Source: Streptosporangiaceae bacterium (lineage in GTDB: Bacteria; Actinomycetota; Actinomycetes; Streptosporangiales; Streptosporangiaceae). Taken from it: DNA of 11,889 nt. A model generated the notes under the pieces. The model was not told the DNA's origin, made no database searches, and worked only from the letters and a program-made list of their open reading frames with translations. A program made the translations under genes and the position numbers. The stretch covers positions 1 to 11,889 of the forward strand of contig JASHOI010000553.1 in the NCBI GenBank assembly GCA_030041195.1, read 5' to 3'. Shown piece by piece: positions 6,997 to 11,889 of the stretch; the first letter of the stretch is position 1, and each line of letters starts with the position of its first letter.

Positions 6997-8199
6997 TCAG
7001 AACGGGCTGAGCAGGAATGCGCGGCCCGCGAACGCGGTGTCCAGGGCGTCGTCGGCGTCGGCGCCGCCGCCCGCGGCGAGCCCGGCCTGGCGCAGCGTGG
7101 CCATGGGCACCCCGCCGTACAGCGCGGAGAAGCCGCGGGCGCCGAGCCGGACCGGACCGGCCCCGGAAAGCGGGCCGGGGCTACGCGTAAGGGCCCCCTT
7201 GCCGCCGCTGACCTCCAGCGTCCACGGGCCGGCGTTCGCCGGAAGCGCCGCGTCGTCGATGTGCAGCCCGACCGCGAGCGCGGCCGCAGCGGGGAAGCCG
7301 CGCGCGGCGATCGCCGCCGGCGCGTCGATGACCCGCAGCATCCACGACCAGTTGCTCGCCAGGCCGAGGTCGGGCTCGCGGGTCAGCCAGGCGACCGGGT
7401 CGTCCGGGCTCACTACCGTGCGGACCTGCCTGGCCATCGGGGCGTGCGAGCCCACGATCGACCACAGCGCCCGGAAGGTCTGCGCCGACCCGGCGAGCGC
7501 CACCCGGACCGACATCTCGTGGTGCACCTCGTGCCAGCCATAGGCCAGGAAACCGTCGGCGGCCAGATAGCAGAAGAGGTTTTCGTCGGTCAGCCACCAG
7601 CGCCGGATCGTGGCCGCGTCGAACGTCGCTGGGCCGCAGTGCCTGGCCGACTCGTGCACGGCGCCGATGGTGTCGATCACGTCGCCGGCGTCGTCGGGGA
7701 CGGCCCGCCGCAGGCCAGGCTGAGCCGCCATCGGCTGCGCGGGGCCGTCCGGCGGCAGCAGCGAGGCGAGCGAGCGGGCCGGGATCACCGCCCGGTACAG
7801 CACTCCGGCCAGCTCCCAGCCCAGCGACCGGTACAGCGGCGCGGTCGCCGGGTAGAGCACCGACAGCGGGTAGCCGCGGTCGGCGATCACCCGCAGCACC
7901 TCGGTCATCAGCGCGCGGCCGGTGCCCCGGCCGCGCTGCTCTGGCGCGACCTTGACCCCGCCGACGCCCGCCATCCGCACCGCCCGGCCGTGCCACCACT
8001 GGCGCATGTCGTGGAACATCGCGACGCCAGCGGGCTGCGGCCCGTCGAAGGCCGCGAAGTACCGGCCGCCCCCGGCGGCCGCGCGGGCCTCGGCCAGCCA
8101 GTGCGGCCGTTCGGCCTCACTTACCGAGCCGAAGGACCGCCGGCCCAGGTCGATCTCGATCTCGAGATCGTCATCGGGCCCCAGCTGGCGGATCTCCAC
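6997..8199 (-). CDS. Eis-family GNAT N-acetyltransferase
   Basis: This 400-residue protein has the Eis three-part layout: an N-terminal GNAT domain (about 1-140), a second GNAT-like region (about 163-285) and a C-terminal SCP2-like domain (about 286-400). The acetyl-CoA-binding motif [17 protein letters not shown] lies at 82-98. Y123 in the LYRSLGW segment matches the tyrosine general acid of mycobacterial Eis. The chain ends in Phe (SPF); the C-terminal carboxylate of Eis serves in catalysis. Eis enzymes acetylate amines on aminoglycosides, peptides and proteins; the substrate here is unknown. The GTG start at 8199 is three bases after the yebC stop with only a weak Shine-Dalgarno, suggesting coupling to yebC. 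This gene is not a usual member of the yebC-ruvC neighbourhood. Confidence 0.85.
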   Translation of the reverse strand: MEIRQLGPDDDLEIEIDLGRRSFGSVSEAERPHWLAEARAAAGGGRYFAAFDGPQPAGVAMFHDMRQWWHGRAVRMAGVGGVKVAPEQRGRGTGRALMTEVLRVIADRGYPLSVLYPATAPLYRSLGWELAGVLYRAVIPARSLASLLPPDGPAQPMAAQPGLRRAVPDDAGDVIDTIGAVHESARHCGPATFDAATIRRWWLTDENLFCYLAADGFLAYGWHEVHHEMSVRVALAGSAQTFRALWSIVGSHAPMARQVRTVVSPDDPVAWLTREPDLGLASNWSWMLRVIDAPAAIAARGFPAAAALAVGLHIDDAALPANAGPWTLEVSGGKGALTRSPGPLSGAGPVRLGARGFSALYGGVPMATLRQAGLAAGGGADADDALDTAFAGRAFLLSPF

Positions 8200-8202
8200 C
8201 GA

Positions 8203-8979
8203 TCAGTCCAGTCTCTCCATGATCTCGTCGGGCACCGAGTAGTTGGCGTACACGTCCTGCACGTCATCGGAGTCCTCGAGCGCCTCGATCAGCCGGAACA
8301 CCCGCCTGGCCTGGTCCTCGTCCAGCGGCACCTCGACCGACGGCAGAAACGCCGCGTCGGCCGACTCGTAGTCGATCCCGGCGTCCTGCAGCGCCTTGCG
8401 CACCGCGACGAGATCGCCGGCCTCGCTGACCACCTCGAACGACTCGCCGAGGTCGTTGACCTCCTCGGCGCCCGCGTCGAGCACGGCGAGGAGCACGTCA
8501 TCCTCGGTCACGCCGCCGTCCTTATCCTCGGTCACGCCGCCGTCCTTGGGCACGATCACCACGCCCTTGCGGTTGAACAGGTAGGACACCGAGCCGGGAT
8601 CGGCCATCGACCCGCCGTTGCGGGTCAGCGCGGTGCGCACGTCGGCGGCGGCCCGGTTCCTGTTGTCGGTGAGCGTCTGCACCAGGACCGCGACCCCGCC
8701 GGGGGCGTAACCCTCGTAGGTGACGGTCTCGTAGGTCGCGCCGCCGGCCTCGAGCCCCGCGCCGCGGCGGACGGCCCGGTCGATGTTCTCGTTCGGGACC
8801 GAGTTCTTCTTCGCCTTCTGGATGGCGTCGTAGAGCGTGGGGTTGCCCGCCGGGTCGCCGCCACCGGTCCTCGCTGCCACCTCCACGTTCTTGATCAGCT
8901 TGGCGAACAGCTTGCCCCGCTTGGCGTCGACGACGGCCTTCTTGTGCTTGGTGGTTGCCCACTTTGAGTGGCCGCTCAT
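8203..8979 (-). CDS. yebC: YebC/PmpR family protein (TACO1 homologue)
   Basis: The 258-residue product begins with the invariant [14 protein letters not shown] and carries [40 protein letters not shown] and [10 protein letters not shown], all hallmarks of the family. Members were first described as transcriptional regulators; mitochondrial TACO1 and later bacterial work point to a role in translation. The protein is cytoplasmic with three domains. ATG 8979 overlaps the pdxT stop as ATGA and has AAGGGA seven bases upstream. Residues 145-160 are an exact tandem duplication of KDGGVTED, where the Streptomyces protein has one short acidic TED-containing segment, so the protein is about eight residues longer than usual. 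Expression is probably with pdxT. Confidence 0.95.
   Translation of the reverse strand: MSGHSKWATTKHKKAVVDAKRGKLFAKLIKNVEVAARTGGGDPAGNPTLYDAIQKAKKNSVPNENIDRAVRRGAGLEAGGATYETVTYEGYAPGGVAVLVQTLTDNRNRAAADVRTALTRNGGSMADPGSVSYLFNRKGVVIVPKDGGVTEDKDGGVTEDDVLLAVLDAGAEEVNDLGESFEVVSEAGDLVAVRKALQDAGIDYESADAAFLPSVEVPLDEDQARRVFRLIEALEDSDDVQDVYANYSVPDEIMERLD
8500..8547. repeat. Perfect 24-bp tandem duplication within yebC
   Basis: The 24-base unit beginning ATCCTCGGTCACG (plus strand) occurs at 8500-8523 and again at 8524-8547 without a mismatch. It encodes KDGGVTED twice in frame on the minus strand (YebC residues 145-160). The absence of silent differences suggests a recent slippage duplication. Confidence 0.92.
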
Positions 8980-9590
8980 GATCGTTCCCTTACCATGTCT
9001 ACAAAGAGCTTGTGAATGCGCGGATCCGGCGTGAGCTCGGGGTGGAACGCGGTGGCGAGCGCCGGACCCTGGCGGACCGCGACGATCCTACCGGTGCGCG
9101 ACTCGGTTCCGATGATCTCGACGCCCTCGCCGGTCCGCTCGACCCACGGCGCACGGATGAACACCGCGCGGAATTCCGGGCCGCCCAGCCCGGTGAGCGT
9201 GATGTCGCTCTCGAACGAGTCGACCTGACGGCCGAACGCGTTCCGCCGCACCACCATGTCGATCCCGCCGAAGGTCTCCTGGCCCTCGATCCCGTCCTCC
9301 ACCCGGTCCGCCAGCATGATCATCCCGGCGCAGGAGCCGAAAGCCGGCATGCCGGATCCGAGCCGCTTGCGCAGCGGCTCCATCAGGTCGAAGATCACCG
9401 CGAGCTTCCAAATCGTGGTGGACTCCCCACCGGGGATCACCAGCCCGGCCACGTTGTCGAGCTCGTTCGGGCGGCGCACCGGCACCGGGTGGGCGCCCGC
9501 CGCCCGCAGCGCGTTGAGGTGCTCGGCGACGTCGCCCTGCAGCGCGAGCACGCCAATGACCGGGCGGGCTGCGTCATCGGGGACAGTCAC
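8976..9590 (-). CDS. pdxT: Pyridoxal 5'-phosphate synthase glutaminase subunit PdxT
   Basis: PdxT hydrolyses glutamine and passes ammonia to the PdxS synthase, which builds PLP from ribose 5-phosphate and glyceraldehyde 3-phosphate. From GTG 9590 the product has 204 residues. Visible features are [13 protein letters not shown] near the N-terminus, the GGES loop (54-57), the nucleophile C87 in [14 protein letters not shown], and the H183/E185 pair in FHPEL completing the class I glutaminase triad. The start is uncertain: GTG 9590 is chosen because GGAG lies eight bases upstream, while ATG 9596 and GTG 9599 sit on or against that site. They would add two or three residues. The stop overlaps yebC. 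pdxS, the usual partner gene, is not adjacent: the gene upstream is a divergent glycosidase. Confidence 0.95.
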   Translation of the reverse strand: MTVPDDAARPVIGVLALQGDVAEHLNALRAAGAHPVPVRRPNELDNVAGLVIPGGESTTIWKLAVIFDLMEPLRKRLGSGMPAFGSCAGMIMLADRVEDGIEGQETFGGIDMVVRRNAFGRQVDSFESDITLTGLGGPEFRAVFIRAPWVERTGEGVEIIGTESRTGRIVAVRQGPALATAFHPELTPDPRIHKLFVDMVRERS

Positions 9591-9598
9591 GAACATCA

Positions 9599-9602
9599 CT
9601 CC
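9599..9602 (-). promoter_or_regulatory. Shine-Dalgarno for pdxT
   Basis: GGAG lies eight bases before GTG 9590 but only two bases before ATG 9596, and it overlaps GTG 9599. This favours the inner start. A CTATAC element just upstream (9610-9605) could be a -10 for a transcript with almost no leader, but no -35 supports it. Confidence 0.45.
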
Positions 9603-9630
9603 GGGTATAGATCGGGCTGAACTGGAACCA

Positions 9631-9651
9631 TGATTAAACCGCCCTTAATCA
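9631..9651. promoter_or_regulatory. AT-rich inverted repeat between divergent pdxT and the debranching-enzyme gene
   Basis: TGATTAA and TTAATCA are perfect 7-bp arms separated by a 7-bp GC-rich spacer (ACCGCCC). The arms are almost pure A/T in a region of about 70% GC. The site lies in the 116-bp gap between divergent starts, the position expected of an operator acting on one or both genes. Arm length and spacing (centres 14 bp apart) suit a dimeric helix-turn-helix repressor or activator. The regulator cannot be named from the sequence. Confidence 0.5.
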
Positions 9652-9706
9652 ACGCGATCAGCCGTCGCGCTCTTCCCGGCGGCCCTCCGTGGGCAAACAT
9701 ACGGCC

Positions 9707-11889
9707 ATGACACATGCGTGGACGCCGAGCGGGGGGCCGCCGATGATCGGGCGGCCCGGCAGCGGCCTGGTCACCCTGCTGGAAGAGACGACGTTCTGCA
9801 TCAGCGACGCGTCCGGCGACATCGTGCCGGGCGGGGCACAAGGCCTGTTCTTCCGGGACACCAGGTTCATCAGCAGGCTCGAGCTGCGGCTCGATGGGGA
9901 GCTGCCCGAGCCGGTGGCCGTCCAGCCGAACGACCCGTTCCGCTGCACGTTCCTGGCCCGGAGGCCACCGGGCGCGCTCAAGGCCGACAGCACGCTGCTG
10001 CTGATCCGCAGGCGCTACGTGGGCAACGGCATGCGCGACGAGATCACGCTGCGCAACCTCGGCCATGAGCCCGCGGCGGCGCATCTCACGGTCGCGGTGG
10101 ACAGCGACTTCGCTGACCTGTTCGAGGTCAAGGAGGGCCGGGACCGCTATCACGATGACGACGTCGATATCAGCGTGGGCGAGGAGGCGCTGCAGCTGCG
10201 CTGCCGCCGCGGCGCGAACGTAGGCGTGGTGGCGATCACCGGAACCGGCGACCCGTCCGTGGCGCCGAACCTGCTGACCTGGCAGACCGTTATCCAGCCC
10301 GGCGCCTCATGGACCGCATCCATGCAGGTCACGCCGTCCCTGGACGGTACCGACGTGGTGCCGCACTACGGTGACGACGAGCCGCTGGAGAGCACCACCC
10401 CGGCCAAGCGGCTGGCCGACTGGCGGCGCCGCAGCCCGTTGCTGATCACGTCGGACGAGCGGATTGCGCACACTTTCGCCACGTCCACCGAGGACGTCGG
10501 CTCGCTGCGGATCTTCGGGCGCAGCCAGAGCGAGCTGGCCGACAACGACGACCACGCGGTCATCGCCGCCGGTGCCCCCTGGTTCATGACCCTGTTCGGC
10601 CGGGATTCGCTGATCACCGCGTGGATGCTGCTGCCGCTCGACCTGTCGCTGGCCCTCGGCACGCTGCGCACCCTGGCCAGCCTGCAGGGCGAGCAGGTGA
10701 ACCCGCTGACCGAGGAGGAGCCCGGCAAGATCCTGCACGAGACCAGGTCCGGCCGGGACGCCTCGCTGGCGCTCGGCGGCGGCAGCGTCTACTACGGCAC
10801 CGCGGACGCGACCCCGCTGTTCGTGATGCTGCTCGGTGAGCTGGCCCGGTGGGGGCTGTCGGCCGAGGCGGTCGACGAACTGCTGCCGCACGCCGACCGG
10901 GCGCTGGACTGGATCGTGACCTACGGCGACCGGGACGGCGACGGGTTCGTCGAGTACCAGCGGGCCACCGAGCAGGGCCTGGTCAACCAGGGCTGGAAGG
11001 ACTCCTTCGACGGCATCACGTTCGCGTCCGGGCAGATCCCCGAGCCGCCGATCGCGCTCGCCGAGATCCAGGGCTACGTGTACGCCGCCTACCTCGCCAG
11101 GGCCCATTTTGCGCGGGAGCGCGGCGACGCCGAGACCGCCCGGCACTGGGCGGAGCGGGCCCGCAAGCTCCGCCGGGACTTCAACCGCGCGTTCTGGCTG
11201 GCGGACCGCGGGTACTTCGCGCTCGGCCTGGACGGCGACAAGCGTCCAATCGACGCGCTCGGCTCCAACATGGGCCACTGCCTGTGGACCGGGATCGTGG
11301 ACCGCGACAAGGCGGCGTCGGTCGCGCAGCACCTCACCAGCAGGCCGATGTTCTCCGGGTTCGGCATCAGGACCCTCGCCACCGGGATGGGTGCCTACAA
11401 CCCGATGAGCTACCACAACGGGTCGGTGTGGCCGCACGACAACGCGATCATCGCGGCCGGGCTGATGCGGTACGGGTTCGTGCCGCAGGCGCAGCAGGTC
11501 GCCAGCGGGATCCTGGAGGCCGCCGACAAGTTCGGCGGCAGGCTGCCCGAGCTGTTCTGCGGCTTCGACCGCTCGGACTTCGCCGCGCCGGTGGCGTACC
11601 CGACCTCGTGTTCGCCGCAGGCGTGGGCGGCGGCGGCCCCGTTCCTGCTGCTGCGCACGCTGCTGCGGTTCGACCCCGCGGTGCCGTCCGGCAAGGTGTG
11701 GTGTGCCCCGGAGATACCCGCGCGGCTGCTGCCGCTGCAGGTGGAGGCGCTGCACATCGCCGACGGCGCGGTTTCGGTCGAGATCGCGCAGGGCGGCTGG
11801 CACGTCAGCGGCCTGCCCGCCGGGCTGAAGCTGATCCGGCACGCGCGCAGCCCGATGACCGCGCTGCCCCAGGCCGAGCGCCGCACGGC
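9707..11889 (+). CDS. Glycogen debranching-type enzyme (amylo-alpha-1,6-glucosidase family), partial at 3' end
   Basis: An open frame of 727 codons runs off the right edge. Residues about 20-215 form the beta-rich GDE N-terminal domain (LEETTFCISDASGDI, GLFFRDTRFIS). About 245-655 form an (alpha/alpha)6-barrel catalytic region with PWFMTLFGRDSL (291-302), DGDGFVEYQ (410-418), NQGWKDSFDGI (427-437), YHNGSVWPHDNAI (569-581), LPELFCGF (613-620) and YPTSCSPQAWAAAAP (631-645). These motifs are shared by bacterial amylo-alpha-1,6-glucosidase and related GH families. A role in trimming alpha-1,6-branched glucan is likely, but the exact substrate is unproven. A beta-sandwich-like C-terminal part begins at about 665. 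The start is uncertain: ATG 9707 lacks a good Shine-Dalgarno; ATG 9743 and GTG 9689 are alternatives. Transcribed divergently from pdxT. Confidence 0.85.
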   Translation, partial: MTHAWTPSGGPPMIGRPGSGLVTLLEETTFCISDASGDIVPGGAQGLFFRDTRFISRLELRLDGELPEPVAVQPNDPFRCTFLARRPPGALKADSTLLLIRRRYVGNGMRDEITLRNLGHEPAAAHLTVAVDSDFADLFEVKEGRDRYHDDDVDISVGEEALQLRCRRGANVGVVAITGTGDPSVAPNLLTWQTVIQPGASWTASMQVTPSLDGTDVVPHYGDDEPLESTTPAKRLADWRRRSPLLITSDERIAHTFATSTEDVGSLRIFGRSQSELADNDDHAVIAAGAPWFMTLFGRDSLITAWMLLPLDLSLALGTLRTLASLQGEQVNPLTEEEPGKILHETRSGRDASLALGGGSVYYGTADATPLFVMLLGELARWGLSAEAVDELLPHADRALDWIVTYGDRDGDGFVEYQRATEQGLVNQGWKDSFDGITFASGQIPEPPIALAEIQGYVYAAYLARAHFARERGDAETARHWAERARKLRRDFNRAFWLADRGYFALGLDGDKRPIDALGSNMGHCLWTGIVDRDKAASVAQHLTSRPMFSGFGIRTLATGMGAYNPMSYHNGSVWPHDNAIIAAGLMRYGFVPQAQQVASGILEAADKFGGRLPELFCGFDRSDFAAPVAYPTSCSPQAWAAAAPFLLLRTLLRFDPAVPSGKVWCAPEIPARLLPLQVEALHIADGAVSVEIAQGGWHVSGLPAGLKLIRHARSPMTALPQAERRT

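Noticed and set aside
6793..8967. 724-codon open frame on the plus strand across ruvC, the acetyltransferase and yebC
   Set aside because: It lies antisense to three genes with clear family motifs, has an Arg/Gly/His/Pro-rich composition typical of GC-rich shadow frames, and shows no recognisable domain.
9600..9706. Riboswitch or attenuator upstream of pdxT
   Set aside because: The gap is too short for known riboswitch classes once the divergent start is allowed for, and no conserved core was recognised; only the palindrome is reported.
10307..11842. 511-codon open frame on the minus strand within the debranching-enzyme gene
   Set aside because: The plus-strand frame has coherent glycosidase motifs throughout. 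The antisense frame is an Arg/Val/Gln-rich shadow caused by codon bias.

Overview
The window is a GC-rich (roughly 70%) chromosomal segment of an actinobacterium. GC-ending codons dominate, GTG starts are frequent, and the gene order pdxT-yebC-ruvC-ruvA-ruvB-yajC-secD-secF-apt-(relA) is the conserved actinobacterial housekeeping block. The proteins look most like Streptomyces-type homologues, but the genus cannot be fixed from the sequence alone.

Layout, in transcription order on the minus strand from right to left. (1) pdxT (PLP synthase glutaminase) overlaps yebC by 4 nt, and yebC is followed after 3 nt by an Eis-family GNAT acetyltransferase. (2) After a 97-bp gap holding a perfect LexA/SOS-box palindrome comes ruvC-ruvA-ruvB, the Holliday-junction resolvase and branch-migration motor, with 1-nt spacing and a 4-nt overlap. 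(3) After a 209-bp gap holding a plausible yajC promoter comes yajC-secD-secF (Sec translocon accessory complex), followed by apt (adenine salvage). (4) An 85-bp gap with a 7-bp stem-loop and a good ribosome binding site leads to the first 38 codons of a gene running off the left edge, most likely the (p)ppGpp synthetase relA. On the plus strand, divergent from pdxT, a glycogen-debranching-type glycosidase starts at about 9707 and runs off the right edge.

The minus-strand genes are housekeeping genes: vitamin B6 synthesis, translation or regulation (YebC), recombinational repair, secretion, purine salvage and stringent response. They form at least three transcription units with translational coupling inside each. 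The departures from the usual block are the Eis-like gene between yebC and ruvC, a debranching enzyme where pdxS often sits upstream of pdxT, a perfect 24-bp tandem duplication inside yebC, long low-complexity extensions in SecD and SecF, and an AT-rich inverted repeat between the divergent pdxT and debranching-enzyme genes. I see no mobile element, CRISPR array, tRNA, rRNA or clear new multi-gene system.
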